64,000 nt of DNA from Sarcophilus harrisii (GCF_902635505.1 NC_045430.1:110163925-110227924); one strand, 5' to 3'; shown: positions 1 through 13,167, numbered from the stretch's first letter. Notes: generated by a model not told the origin, from the sequence alone. Program-made: numbers and translations.

Positions 1-577
1 CTCCATCTTTCTCCCCTGGCATTTCCCAGGACAACCTTTTCTGTTTGTTTTTGTCAGCCTGTTGTCTCTTAGTTTACTTCCCCTGCTTCCCAATTAGGAT
101 AATTACTATTCAGGTCTTTAAGGTTTATAAGGTTCTCCCCCCCATGATCAGCCTGTGAAGTTGGTTGTGCAAGTAATATTATTATCCACATTTTATACAT
201 GAGAAAACTAAGGGTCAGAAAAGTTGTTTGCAGTCACACAGCCAGTAAGAGTCAAAGCCTAAAATCAAAGCCAGCTTTTCTCATTCTGTTTTCACTCTAC
301 TATAATATCCATCATCTGATTATCTACAAACCTTGGATGAGATCTAGGGAGATTCATATAGTACTGATAGAAAGTGACTGTTCTCTTAAATTATTTATAC
401 ATGTAAGCATCTAACATGAACATGAATAGGCATCTAAATGGTTTCTGTTGATAGAAGAATGTAAATCATAAATCTGTGTGAGGGTAGATTGGCTACCTGG
501 GCATGTTTAGGATTTTCTAGAGATAATGAGGTGTTAATAAATAAAAAATAAGATAAGAGTTTTGATAAGTTTATGTA

Positions 578-612
578 TCACACACACACACACACATATA
601 CACACATATACT
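578..612. repeat. (CA)n/(TA)n microsatellite
   Basis: An alternating CA run passes into tatacacacatata. It is a simple repeat in NECAP1 intron 1. Confidence 0.9.
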
Positions 613-2660
613 ATTTATAATCTGCATAAAAAGAATTTGAGTAATTTTCCAACTTGTTTTAATCAGTAGGAAAACTTTTTTTTATTTGATTGATAACAAC
701 TTAACCTTACTAGACTTTAGTAGTATCTTACTGTTTAGGCCATCACTGAATGGGCTTGATGGACTTTCCTACTCTTGAAGAGGATGAAAAGAAGAATAGC
801 AGTAGGGAAAACTTAAAATAGTCTGATTGATATATGTAAGCTGATAGACATTATTCTTTTCTATTAATTGTCCCAGGCTTTCTGAAAAGGAATATCTGAG
901 GAAAGATTGAGGAAGAAAATACTAACAGTTCTGAAAAGGAAGACTCTAAGGACAAAGCAGCACCTAGAACATTGCCCTGAACTAATAGGCACTTAATAAA
1001 TGCTTACTGAAATTAAATTCTAAATTCTGAAAGATGTGGGAGGAGGGAGGTATTAGAGCTTTTATTGGAAAAAAGTAAGATTTCTTAGCACATAAATGTT
1101 TAATAGATACTTGCTGATTGATTGATTTTGTACTCCAAACTCTTCCCTTGTCCTCAGGACTCCATTATTCACAGTAATTTTTGCATTAAACACTCTGAAT
1201 GATTAAAATCTCCTTTTTTATCTCAGCTCCCCACAGGGGTAGTCATATCCCAACTCACCTTTGGACACCTCTTCCCCTCTTGCCCCTGCCCATCTCTCAT
1301 CCAAAACTATTTTGTAATGTTACCTTTGTCAGCTTAAACTCTGAAATTATCTTTCCTGATCACAATCTCCTTTACTTCCACATTTCTACCTCATTCCTCT
1401 TAAATCTACTTTTTTGGTTTTTGTTAGATCTCTGTTTTTCCTAGTTCTCTCAATTATTTCTGTTCTAGCTTTTCTTCTGTTCATAGCATTGGATCCTATG
1501 GACAACCATATCAGTAATGGGCTCTAACCTTGACTGTTGTGCCTCCTTGTTTTTCCACCATTCACATCCTGCCAAGTCTCCAAAGCTCCGTCATCTAACC
1601 ATCTGGCCACTTTTCTCTGTTCTTCTGCTGACATTCACTGCTGGAGGAAGTTAGACAACTCTGTCAGATGGATCCACAATGAATAAATGTTACCTAAGCT
1701 GAAATGGTCCCTCTCCGTCACACAGCAGCCTTCGTATTGGTTGTTTCTTGGACCATTTCCTTTCTCTTTAAGACAGTAATGCTACACCCCTTCCTCCCCT
1801 CCCCCCCCCCACTTTCTCAGCAGATGACCTTGTTTCTTTAACAGAAAAATGGACCTTGGAAGTTTCTATCTCCCTTGCTTCAAAACTCAGTATCCAAACT
1901 CTCCCTTGGTGCAGTCTCAGAGGATGAAGTTGCCTTCTCTTTGCTTAGATTAATTTTACTTGTTGACTGTATCCTGTGCCCTCTAAGAGCATCCTCTAGG
2001 AATCATTCTTCCCTTTTCCTCATCCTTAGTTTCTCGTTGTCTGGTACTCTCCCTGATGCCTTCAAACCTGCTCAGATTTAACTTTATTTTTTTAAACCTT
2101 AAACTTTTGTCATACCTTAAGGTGTCTTTCTGTAGGTCTCTTCCATTTCATTATCTCTGTTAATTTGCCAGATTGCTTATCATGTACATTTTGGCTTTTG
2201 ATCCCAGTGAATGTTCTGAAATGAGCCGAAAATATTCAAAAACTACCAACCACTAAATTTCATGATTTTTCCTTAGTTTTCACTCTTCATGATCTCTTTG
2301 TAGTTGACATTATTTACCACCCCATTTTCCTACACCGCTTTCAGGATGCCCTTTTCTCTTCTTTCTTTTTTCTCTTGAAGGAGATCAGTAGAGAAATAAA
2401 TGAGGATAAGATAAGGCAGCTCAGTATTTACAGGAATAGTCCAAAGGATGGAAGGTGGGGTGGAGTTAGAGGAGGAAGCTCTAGGGTAGAAAGTTGGAGG
2501 CTGTTTCCAGACCTGTTCTTGGGTGGGAAAGAATGAGGGGCTCTTATCTTCCTTGCCAGAAGTAACAGTCTCCACCCATTCTATATTGAACTGATACACC
2601 AGCATTAGCACCCCCCAGAGGAGCCATTTGCACTTCGGAGGCTTCTGGAGAGCCCAGGGG

Positions 2661-2742
2661 CCATAACCACTCCAGTATTTTTGCCAAGAAAAGCCCCAAT
2701 GGAATCAGGAAGATTTGGACAAGACAGAGCAATAAAAACAAC
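2661..2742 (+). repeat. MAR1 SINE, 3' fragment
   Basis: The text cactccagtatttttgcc, then aagaaaagccccaatgg and an (ACA)-rich end, matches the 3' half of the marsupial CORE-SINE MAR1. The same text is seen at 31050-31284 and 55885-56110. Confidence 0.7.
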
Positions 2743-3569
2743 TTCCTCTTATGCACTGTATTCCAACCTAACTGAACCATTATCCTTTTCCCAAATTTGA
2801 CTTGCATTGTCTCATGTCCAGTAAATTTTAAAAGCTCTTATATCTGGAATTTTCTGACCCCCTTCCTCTCATCTTTCAGAATTTTGAATTTAATTTTAGT
2901 AAACATTAAGTGCCTCCTAGGTTCAGGGCACCGTGCTTGGTGCTGCTTTGTCCTTAAGAGTCTTCCTTTCAGAATTGTTGGTATTTTCTTCAGTCTTTCC
3001 TTAGATATTCCTTGAAAATCTTGAACATTTATTTGATCCATTTATACCTTGTTAATAAAATTTAAGGTACTTGGGGAGGGACATAAAATCTTTTATCCAT
3101 AGCATAATGCCTTTCCCAAAGGAGACACTTAATATTTGTTGATTTGTTAAATGAATAATTGTAAGCTGGTACAAATAGCTGAGATTTATATAGCACCTCT
3201 ATGTTAAGACTATGTTTTAGAAAATTTAATACAATAAATTGTTTATTAAGCATTTAAATTTTACATAAATGGACAGAGTGGGATATTGTTTATGGGTTCT
3301 AATATTTGGTAATTTTTTTGTCTTATTTGGTTTTCCCTCTTAATTTTTCTAATCAGCTTTTTGTTTATTTTGCTTCTCTTCAGATATCATGCTTTACCTG
3401 ACTCCATTGTCACCTATTCTCCAACTGTTGTGTTTAAATTCCTAACAACCCTTGATTCCTTTCTCTACTATGTCTAAAAAGCAAAACCAAAACAAAACAA
3501 GTAGTAATTAAATTTAAAAAATAGTTTAAAAATCAATTTATTAAATATTAAAAATAACTTACATTTTAG

Positions 3570-4150
3570 TATAGAGTTATGCTCCATAGCATGAGGCTTG
3601 TTTCTGAGTTCTACTAGATTTGTGATCTTGGGCAAATCAGCTTCCGTTTCTTTATAAGTGCCATAATTATGGCACTCTTAGACTTCCAGGTTGGTTGTGG
3701 GGGAAAAAAAAAGCTCTGTAATACATAAAGCACTTTATAGGGATTGTTATTGTCAAGGTATTCAAAAAAGTTTTTAAACTGATGAAATTATTTTGGGGAG
3801 ACAGTATAAAATAACAGAAGTCTAAGTACTTGATTCAAATGCCATATGCCCTGCCACAAATCACTTCCTTTGGGCTTTCTTCAGTTTCCTCATTTGTAAG
3901 ATGAGGAGGTTGGACTAAGGGATTTCTAAGAATCCCTTCAAATCTTATTTGATGGTTCTGTGCCTTTTACATTTAAACATTGTGGTTTCTAGGAAAAAGT
4001 TTGTCTTTGGAATAATTATAATACTAATACTTAACAGAAAATATTTCAGTAGTACTTTCAGATTTTCAAAAGGCTTAATATATTACCTAATGAGTCTCAT
4101 GTGGTTAAGTGCTATTATTATCCCTATTTTATTAAGAGCCCAGAGTCACA
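3570..4150 (+). repeat. MIR/THER-type SINE fragments
   Basis: Three adjoining old fragments. One at about 3570-3745 has the cttgggcaaatcag block. One at about 3805-3962 has cagtttcctcatttgtaag, ggttggacta and a polymorphic tail. One at about 4035-4150 has the attattatccctattt block. Confidence 0.6.
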
Positions 4151-4392
4151 TATTGTCTTATATTGTCTCATAGAGTCTCAGATTGTAATAGAACCCAAGC
4201 CTTTCTTACTCCCAAGTTTACTACTCTTCTATTTTGCTTACTTATGTAAAGTAGTTGTTGTTGATTAAATAATGAGGTAAGCAGAATGGAGAGGGATACA
4301 GCTGTTTGGAATCTGGTACTGAGGAGTGGAATTGAAATATTAAATATAAAAGAGCATTGTTATGGTCCTGAAGTTCCCTGTTTTTTTCCCAG

Positions 4393-7300
4393 GGCATCTG
4401 ACTGGAAACTAGATCAGCCTGATTGGACTGGTCGTCTCCGAATCACTTCCAAAGGGAAGATTGCCTACATCAAACTTGAAGACAAAGTATCAGGTAATGT
4501 AGTGAGTAGATACTTTAATAGAATTGCATGTTTAGGTTTCAGACTCAGGGAAGCAATCTATATTGTGAGCTATCTTAAATATATAATAGACTTCTTTTCT
4601 GCTCAAAAGACACCTCTTCCTGCTTCCTCCTTTTTTTCATCCTTTAGGGGAGCTATTTGCTCAGGCACCAGTGGACCAATATCCTGGCATTGCTGTGGAG
4701 ACAGTGACAGATTCTAGCCGATATTTTGTGATCCGGATTCAAGATGGCACTGGTATGGGAGCCAACACTGGAATTTGATTGGGGCTAAGGGAGAACCAGT
4801 TATTAATTTCAGTCTTGGTTCGGGTACCTTTGTGTCTGTCTCACCCAAACTTTCCTGCCTCCCTACTAACTCATTAGAGATACTATTGGTGGGTAGGGGA
4901 ATCTTGATAAGTCAGAGAAATAGCACAGTGATGAAGATGAACTTCATAAGTAAGCTTGAATCAACCAATCAGAATATCTAACAAAAATGAACAATTCTTG
5001 TAGCTCCTTTTCTTTATTTGTTATTTGTGGTTATCTCTGAATTGTATTTCCTGTAATACTTTTAATAGAGTGAGAGGGATTATTAGATTGAAGGTACATA
5101 TGACAAGGAGATGGGAGAAGTAATATCAGTGAATGTGAATTAGGCTGATTAAAGCTTATTGAGGAAAGATGAGAAGCTTATTTTATCTTTTTAGATTTTT
5201 TTTAGATTCATATATAAGGGAATTCTCTTCCTGTGCTCAGGACTGTGATAGATGGAGACTTAGCTTAATTTCTTAGTTCACGTAAGGGAATCTGTTGTTT
5301 ATTCAGAGTACAGAGTTATTTAACGTGCTGAAATAGCTTTTCTAGTGTAAGACTGCCTTCACTAGATAAATGATCAGTATCCTAATTGGTGTGGGTACTT
5401 CCTCCACTACTGTTAATTACAACTTGCTATGATTTAGGGATATTCTTCAAGAGCTACTATAAGTGAATAATTGGTCAGGATACTGCACACCTGATAATGA
5501 GTCTTAAGCAGTTGGTCATTGGACAATAGATACGTAGTCAACCAGCCAGCTGGTACTCAGAACTTTTTTTTAATCAGGTCATCTCCATGCTATGATGTGG
5601 CATTTGAATAGAGCTTTAGTGGAGTAGTTTCAAGTACTTATTAGTATTGAAATCCAAACCAGGGATGTGGTCATTGCATTGACAGCCAGCATGGGCATAG
5701 TAGTGGCTAGAGGAAAGACTGAGCAGTTGGTTAACTGCCTTGTGTGTAGTAGGGGCTCTCCTAAGGACACCTTCTGCCCTGAGCGTTCCCCTCCTTCCCA
5801 CAGGACGTAGTGCTTTCATTGGTATCGGCTTCACAGATCGGGGTGATGCCTTTGACTTCAACGTTTCTCTGCAAGATCACTTCAAGTGAGTGTGACCTGC
5901 CTCTTAAATCAGGGAGAATAGTCTTCTGTTTTTCTTTTTCTTCTATGCCCTTGACTTTATATTAATTACCCCATTTGTTGTGAATCTAGAGTCCTTCCTT
6001 TTTCCTTCCTGCCTATGACTATATCCATTTCTAAATTTCAGTCCCTATTTCTGTAAATCTGGGTTTGGAATGCTTGTTTAAAATTTGGGGTTTATGTTCT
6101 TGTCCTTGTAGGATTTGACTTGTAATTCTGATGAGAAGGAAAAGGCTCTATCAGGGTTGTTTGTATATTGTGGGTGGGAAGTTATCTATTGTCATCCCTT
6201 TAGCCATTTTCTCCTTCCCTTGAAGATGGGTAAAGCAGGAAACTGAGATCACCAAAGAGTCTCAGGAAATGGACACTCGTCCCAAGTTGGATCTAGGTTT
6301 TAAGGAAGGACAAACAATCAAATTGAGTATTGGGGTAAGTTTGTGTGTATTCTTTTCACCCAACCCTATCATTGTTTTTCCTTCCTGTGTTTCCATCTAT
6401 TTGTGCAAATCTGTCTCTTTTAGAATATTACCACAAAGAAAGCAGGAACATCTAAGCCTCGACCTGCAGGGGCTGGGGGCCTGAGCTTACTGCCACCTCC
6501 ACCTGGAGGCAAAGTGACTATTCCCCCACCTTCATCTTCAGTACCTATTGCAAATCATGTCACTCCACCTCCCATCCAGAAGTCCATCCAAGGTGGCAGT
6601 GATGCAGGTAAATTCCTCTTTACCTTTCACATTGAAAACTAGCCTCTTTTGTTTTTTTTCTGAGTCATACTAATCTGCTTTGAGAGTTAGATGTGTGGAC
6701 CTGTCTGTCTGATCTAAAGGAACTTAAATTTCCAGGTCATTTCCACCGAAGCAAAGGATGGGTTTAGGAACATGGTACCCAATGGGTTCATTGGCATTGA
6801 AAAAGTGATAGTAAAAGGACAGGTTTCAATTATGTTCTAGGAGACTTTAGTGTTTGTTCTATTATACTTTTATTTCATAATTTGGGGGATTTGTGGATAT
6901 TCTCATTCTTTTTCATGGCCTTCTTAGAAAATGGGTAGAGACAAGGGATCTTTTCTTTCCCTTCTTCCCTGCTCGTTTTCTTTAAATGAAGATGCCAACA
7001 TAAGGAATAGTAAATTTCTTAAAATCTTTGTATTGGGAGTTAACAATATAAGAAGCCTAACAATTTTTTAGACCATGCTTTTGCTTAGTTGTCTACATGA
7101 TAAGAGTATTTTGCAGAGACCCTCAGTTCTGCCACTTTGTTTCCTCTATATCTTCTCTGAACTTTGGCTTCTTCATTTAATACTTATCCTACTTGTGTCT
7201 CAGGGCTATTGTGATGCATGTGTTTTAAAAAATTGTTGATATGCCAAAAAAGATTAAGTTTTTGTTATTAATGGAATATGTAGGATGATTCCTTTTTTTT

Positions 7301-7991
7301 TTTTCCCCTTCCATAGAAGGCTAGGGGAGAAAAAGGATGGTTTGGGTATTTGGATTTTTTGAGGACATTGAAACAGACTAGGTAATTTCTTCCATTTCTT
7401 TTCAGCTTTAATAACTATCTTTTGCTTTTTCCTCTTCCTTCTGTTATATACTCAGATATCCTGTTAGACTTTGATTCTCCTGTTCCTGTCTCAAATACAC
7501 CAGCACCTGCTCCTGTTTCTGCTCCTGGTCCTGCTAATGCAGTGACTGATCTATGGGGAGACTTCAGTACTGCATCCAGGTAATGGTCAGGGAGAGGAAG
7601 CTTACTCATAAACAGGGGCTGAGGACTGAATAGAAATTTTGGTGTAAAATGTATATAGTCATATGAAAGCCCTAAGCAGGGAAAAAAACATGGTTGGCCT
7701 GGCTGTCCTCAGGTTTGATGCTTTTGGAAAAGATGAGCCTTGACAGCATTAGAGAGTATCATGAGGATGTTTTATACATGGTGGATCAAGGAATCTAGGT
7801 GTAAGGTATGAGTATAGTTTTTTCATAGAACCTTTCATTGTAGGAGCACTAAGTTGAGGCTTTCTAAAAATTACTGTAATTGGATAGCTTTTTTATTAAT
7901 GTTGCTTTCCTGGCTTTCTTTCTCTTGTCTCCTGGAATGCAGCTCTGTTCCAAATCAGACACCACAGCCGTCCAACTGGGTCCAATTCTGA
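4393..7991 (+). CDS. NECAP1: NECAP1, adaptin ear-binding coat-associated protein 1 (exons 2-8)
   Basis: NECAP1 binds the AP-2 alpha ear and other coat proteins and works in clathrin-mediated endocytosis. Exons read from the sequence are 4393-4493, 4648-4752, 5804-5885, 6226-6334, 6424-6607, 7456-7579 and 7943-7991, all with AG acceptors and GT donors and a continuous frame of about 250 residues. The PHear domain starts at [20 protein letters not shown] and runs through the [20 protein letters not shown] block in exon 4. A proline-rich segment ([17 protein letters not shown]) lies in exon 6. Two WxxF AP-2-ear motifs follow: WGDF in exon 7 and the C-terminal WVQF before TGA at 7989-7991. It is NECAP1 rather than NECAP2 because it has [13 protein letters not shown] and the [13 protein letters not shown] tail. 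Exon 1, encoding about 32 residues, is outside the window. A Pro/Ala-rich stretch in exon 7 is longer than in the human protein as I recall it. Confidence 0.97.
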
Positions 7992-9270
7992 GCAGCAAGG
8001 ATAAACTTGAAGACCAAGAGAATACAAGGGCACCAATTTGAGGGGGGGATTTGGAAAATTCTACCTTCTCCAGAACTGAAATTCCTGGACAGTCTTTTAA
8101 AAAGCTTTCTTATTTCAATCAAGAGCTGGTTTATGTATCTCCCTACTGTTGATCACATGCTGTGCAGCCCAGGAAGCATCTCCTGCTGCCCAACAAGGGT
8201 GAGAGGTGGGTTTGAGCCCACTTGTAAGTGAGCAGAGAATGCTTGTCAGGCCAGGATCTCCGTATCAAGGGGAATTATACTTACAGTCGCTCAGCTCCCT
8301 TTTTAGTTCTTTACCCTTCTCCCATGGCCCTCTTTGGGTGGCATTGGGACAGGGTAACCCTTGGACAGCCTTTCTCTCAAGTAACACAGTAGGTAGGTGC
8401 AAACCTCCTTGCAGTTCCATTTGGTTTCTGCAATTGAAAGGACTTAATTCTATGGGAATAGATGTTGGGAGGTAAGGAGACACTGACCCCATCACTCTCT
8501 CCTTTATCCCAGGACTTCACATTGGGATAGAGTTGTTGGAGATGACTTCCAGGCCTGCGTGTTTACAAAATGAGGGGTGAGAGGTGGGTGGAAGGCTGTG
8601 TAGATAGATGAGCGAAGCTCTTGCTCCCCACTTCCTGCCATGTTCTCCTCTTACTGATCTCAGTTGGGAAATGACAGTACTGGGAGCAGCTCCATTGCCC
8701 TCTTCTATGTTTACACGTCTTTCCCTTTGAGAAGAGGGTTGTGTTGGTGCCATTTGCTCCATCACCTTGTATTTTTTCACTGGGGCAATATCTCTGACTA
8801 GGGTAAGAATTTTGGCTGGCTGTTGTCCCAAGCTGCCTGTTTCCTGGAGCGCCATCTAGTCACTTCATTTGATGCAAGATCTCCTTTTTTTTTTTTTTTT
8901 TTTTTTTTTTTGGCATTTTGTGTGATTTTAGAGTGAGAGTCAGATCTGTGCATAGGGGAAGTACAGAGCGCTTAGTCCTCTTGCAGGTGATGGTGTGTAA
9001 CATGCCCATCCTTCCTTGGTACAGTGTCTGAACTAGATTGTTTTGTTGGACCAGGTATGTCTTCTCTGCTCATTTCCTATAAAGCTTGGCCCTTTTAACC
9101 AGAGAAATCCATTTCCTGTATTCAGCTCTTCAAGTGGGGACTGCTGCTATGCCTGTATCTGCCATTTATAAAGAAAGCTCAGGAGAACCACAGCTACAGA
9201 GGTTTGACAAGTTTTGAAAAGGGAAGGTTCTGACAAACTTTGCCCAGAGAAATATCAGAACAAAGTTTGA

Positions 9271-9301
<31 letters not shown>

Positions 9302-9885
9302 ACATTTCCCTTTCTTCCTCACAATGCTGTGAAGAGAATTTCCTTTTCCACAGAAAAGGACATTTTCATTTGTTTCTATTAAGTAGCTAATTATGATGAG
9401 GGACGATTTATTGTGATAAATAAGTATCATTCCTGTTTTTTTTTTTTTTTCCTTTTTTTTGCCCATTAGGCTGTTTTTTTATTCTGAATGAAGAGTCTTT
9501 GAATTTAACTTGGAAATACATATCTTCTCTATCCCTGAAATCTTTTCTTGTCTTTCCCATGGACTTGTGGGTCCATCTTTATTTTTGTCTTTTTTTTCCC
9601 CCCTGTGCTATATATCAAGTAGTTCTGCATTTGCTGAGTTCTGGAAGGTCCTTTTACGTTTCAAATGAAAACACTAAAGGAAAATAGGAGAATCACTAGT
9701 GGTTAACCATTGGGACTCTCTTTTTTTATTTTCCTTCACTTGTTCTTACTTTGCATTCCCCAAGATGATAATATATTATGTATTTGAACTGCTGCAAAAC
9801 TGAAAAAAAAAAAAGATATATGTGTATATAAAGCATAAGGTGTATTGGTGCAATAATGGTAATTAAAATATAGAAAAGGATGGTG
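7992..9885 (+). other. NECAP1: NECAP1 3' UTR
   Basis: This is the non-coding continuation of the last NECAP1 exon. There is no further convincing open frame; the short frames here are chance. It contains T-runs at about 8886-8911 and 9432-9450 and a GTTTT run near 9280-9300. A probable end is the ATTAAA variant signal at 9862-9867, followed within 30 nt by a GT-rich stretch (tggtgtctgtttcaggtttg). An alternative upstream site cannot be excluded. Confidence 0.7.
9862..9867 (+). promoter_or_regulatory. NECAP1: Candidate poly(A) signal ATTAAA of NECAP1
   Basis: ATTAAA is the commonest variant of AATAAA. It is followed by a GT-rich downstream element about 20-35 nt away, where cleavage would be expected. 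It is inferred from sequence only. Confidence 0.5.
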
Positions 9886-10461
9886 TCTGTTTCAGGTTTG
9901 ATTTTCTTTATTACCCTGTTGTCTCATTGATTAGCTCTTTCTAAGCCCCTCTGATTGATAATGTAGGAGCACTTTAGAATTGTGTTTATTTCTCAAGAAA
10001 CTCAGACTTCTCAGATGCTGGGACTAGATTTGCCTTGATCTCTGAGGCTCCTCATATTTGTTTTTATCAGTTATGGACAATTCTTTGTTTCTCTTAATAC
10101 AATCTGAACTATTGCTTATTACATGTCAACTATTGCTTTCTATAGAATGGTACAAGACGTAACTAAAAACTTAACTATAGATTTTAGAGCTAGAAGATCT
10201 GTAGAATTCACCTACTACAAGCCCTTTTACTTTACAGATGAGGAATAAGAGACTTAGATAAATTGTGATTTGTCAAATCCAGGTTTCCTGATAACCTGAT
10301 TCTTTTTTCACATCAATGATACATTTTTTTAACAAATACAATAAAAATCCAGGTTAAGTGTTTTCTTCTTCAAATCTTGAAGCTGCTACCAGTACTTAAA
10401 ACATTTTTGAATTCTTGGAGTTTTCTTTGGAACCCGAGGCACCTGAATACTCATTTTTGGC

Positions 10462-10590
10462 AGGGGTGGGAGAGGCAATGGGGCTTAAGTGACTTGTCCA
10501 GAGTCATAGTTTGTAAGCATCTGAGGACAGATTTGAATTCTTCCTGATTCTCGGGCTAGTGCTTTATCCAGTATGCCACCTGGTTACCCC
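10462..10590 (-). repeat. WSINE/MIR-related SINE
   Basis: Reverse-oriented SINE text: ggcttaagtgacttgtcc, cagatttgaattcttcctg, then a tccagtatgccacctgg end corresponding to the tRNA-like head. Confidence 0.65.
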
Positions 10591-10710
10591 CAGTAGTCTT
10601 CATCGGAGCAAATCATTCTTTATCCTTTGCAGGTGGCTTTAAACATTTTTCTTTGTTTCTGTTCAAGTATGATAAATTAACACTGCTGTTATTTCCTTAG
10701 TATTCCTTAG

Positions 10711-12290
10711 TTGAGAGGCAGTATGGCATAGTGAATTGAGAATTGTCCTTGGAGTTAGGGCAGCCTTAGTTTTCTAGTATGTACTGACTTTGTGACTTAG
10801 GTTAAGTAGTTTAACCTGTTAGTGCTCCAGGCAATTCTCTTGCTTTTAAAATAATTATAACTTTTTGTTGAGAGAACCCATGCCTAGGTAATTTTTTACA
10901 ACATTATCCCTTGCACTCACTTCTGTTCCGACTTTCCTCCTCCCTCCCTCCACCCTCTCCCCCAGATGGCAAGCACTCCTATACATGTTAAATATGTCAC
11001 AGTATATCCTAGATACAATATATGTGTGCAGAACTGAACAGTTCTCTTGTTGCACAGGAAGAATTGGATTCGAAAGGTAAAAATAACCCAGGAAGAAAAA
11101 CAAAAATGCAAACAGTTTGCATTCATTTCCCAGTGTTCTTTCTTTGGGTGTAGCTGCTTCTGTCCATCATTGATCAATTGGAACGGAATTAGATCTTCTC
11201 TTGAAAAAATCCTCTTCTATCAGAAAACATCCTCATACAGTATCGTTGGTGAAGTATATAATGATCTCCTGGTTCTGCTCATTTCACTTAGCATCAGTTC
11301 ATGTTAGTCTCTCCAAGCCTCTCTGTATTCATCTTGCTGGTCATTTCTTACACAACAATAATATTCCATAACATTCATATACCACAATTTACCCAACCAT
11401 TCTCCAATTGATGGGCATCCACTCATTTTCTAGTTTCTAGCCACTACAGACAGGGCTGAACAAACATTTTGGCACATACAGGTCCCTTTCCCTTCTTTAG
11501 TATCTCTTTGGAGTATAAGCCCAGTAGTAGCACTGCTGGATCAAAGGGTATGCACAGTTTGGTAACTTTTTGAGCATAATCCTAAATTGCTCTCCAGAAT
11601 GGTTGGATCTGTTCACAACTCCACCAACAATTCATCAGCATCCCAGTTTTCCCACATCCCTTCCAACATTTATCATTATTTTTTCCGGTCATTTTAGTTT
11701 ATCTGACAGGTGTGTAGTGGTATCTCAGAGTTGTCTTAATTTGTATTTCTCTGATCAATAGTGATTTGGAACACTTTCATAGGAGTGGAAATAGTTTCAA
11801 TTTCATCATCTGAAAATTGTTCATATCCTTTGACCATTTATCAATTGGAGAATGGCTTGATTTCCTTGTAAATTAGAGTCAATTCTCTATATATTTTGGA
11901 AATGAGGCCTTTATCAGAACCTTTAACTATGAAAATGTTTTCCCAGTTTGTTGTTTCCCTTCTAATCTTGTTTGCATTAGTTTTGTTTGTACAAAGGCTT
12001 TTTAATTTGATATAATCAAAATTTTCTATTTTGTGATCAATAATAATCTCTAGTTCATCTTTGGTCACAAATTTCTTCCTCCTCCACAAGTCTGAGAGAT
12101 AAACTATCCTATGTTCCTCTAATTTATTTATAATCTCATTCTTTATGCCTAAATCATGGACCCATTTTGATCTTATCTTAGTATACGGCAATGTGGTGTT
12201 AAGTGTTAAGTGTGGTCCATCAGGCAATTCTCTAAGATCAGATTGTGGAACAGTTATTGATCTACACCGTTAGGATGAAACCATAAGTCT
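10711..12290 (+). repeat. MAR1-like SINE split by an L1
   Basis: The SINE head at 10711-10840 (gaggcagtatggcatagtg... caggcaattctct) continues at 12221-12290 (caggcaattctctaagatc). The two parts are separated by the L1 at 10841-12220. The repeated CAGGCAATTCTCT is the target duplication, so the SINE is older than the L1. Confidence 0.75.
10841..12220 (-). mobile_element. 5'-truncated L1, target-site duplication CAGGCAATTCTCT
   Basis: On the - strand this holds the last part of L1 ORF2 (the frame at 12227-11841 includes KIRSKWVHDLGIKNEI and KLKSLCTNKTNANKIRR), followed by the more decayed C-terminal end and the 3' UTR to about 10,850. It is broken within ORF2 and has no reverse-transcriptase core or ORF1. 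The 13-bp duplication at 10828-10840 and 12221-12233 marks retrotransposition. Confidence 0.88.
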
Positions 12291-12544
12291 GGACAGAAAC
12301 AAATTCTCTCTTGGAGATGGGCACAAGAAACAAAAAATGATTTGACCTCAGCTGAGACTTAAAACTCAGGGAACCAGATGTTGAAATCTTTCTGTTGTTT
12401 TCTCTGTTAGCTCTTCTCATTTATTTTATTGTGAATCATACACAATATAAAACATATGTATATATTAACAATCACTAAAAAATAAAATGCACAAAAACAG
12501 TAAAATTGGCACATAGAGCTAATTTACAATTTGTGTAGAAAATT

Positions 12545-12700
12545 AGAGGCAGTGTAATGTGTATAGAATCAGCCTTAGCACCAGGAGCATCTCCTTTCAT
12601 GACCTGCCTCTGACATATACTGGCAGTGTGATCCTAGGCAAATCACTTCACAAATCTTATGGTTACCCATGGGCAAAACAGACCAATAAGATATTTCAGC
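12545..12700 (+). repeat. MAR1-like SINE
   Basis: Text gaggcagtgtaatgtgtat, ctgcctctgacatatactgg and gtgatcctaggcaaatcact is the tRNA-derived head and CORE of a MAR1-like element. Confidence 0.6.
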
Positions 12701-12870
12701 TTCATCTAAACAGATGAATGTTTAGTAAGAGAGAAAGGCGAGGCAAAAGAAAATGGTCCTCTCAACCATTTGGCTTTGCAGGGAGGAGGTGAAAAGTGGA
12801 TAAATTCTCAAGCTCCCAGTGTGAGGCAGGGACACTCAGGCAAACAGATTCTGTTTGGGAGATCACTCTT

Positions 12871-13167
12871 TATTTATTTAATAGCCTTTTATTTACAGGT
12901 TATATGTATGGGTAACTTTACAGCATTGACAATTGCCAAACCTCTTGTTCCAATTTTTCCCCTCTTTCCCCCACCCCCTCCCCCAGATGGCAAGATGACC
13001 AGTAGATGTTAAATATATTAAAATATAAATTAGATATACAATAAGTATACATGACCAAACCATTATTTTGCTGTACAAAAAGAATCAGACTCTGAAATAT
13101 TGTACAATTAGCCTGTGAAGGAAATAAAAAATGCAGGTGGGCAAAAATATGGGGATTGGGAATTCAA
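12871..13167 (-). mobile_element. L1 3' UTR fragment with target-site duplication
   Basis: The fragment carries the L1 3' end (cccccagatggcaagatgacc; tgtgaaggaaataaaaaatg) read on the - strand. Flanking 16-mers TTGGGAGATCACTCTT (12855-12870) and TTGGGAGACCACTCTT (13168-13183) differ at one base. The surrounding host sequence (about 12756-12854 and 13184-13520) was not assigned to a family. Confidence 0.75.

Larger units (their letters stand above)
1..4392 (+). other. NECAP1: NECAP1 intron 1 (partial), repeat-bearing
   Basis: No coding exon was seen here. NECAP1 exon 1 (the N-terminus up to the residues before ASDWKLDQ) must lie before the window, because no CpG-rich or matching coding block occurs. 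The interval holds a (CA)n run at about 578-612, a pyrimidine-rich stretch of unknown origin at about 1190-2380 with a C-run near 1800, a MAR1 SINE end at 2661-2742, and MIR-type fragments at about 3570-4150. Assignment as an intron follows from the phase-2 acceptor at 4391-4392. Confidence 0.8.

Noticed and set aside
4286-4717. 143-codon frame across NECAP1 exon 2
   Set aside because: It reads from intron 1 through exon 2 and intron 2. Only 4393-4493 is coding, as shown by splice sites and NECAP1 homology.
8206-8855. Frames on both strands after the NECAP1 stop
   Set aside because: They are within the 3' UTR, and none resembles a known protein.
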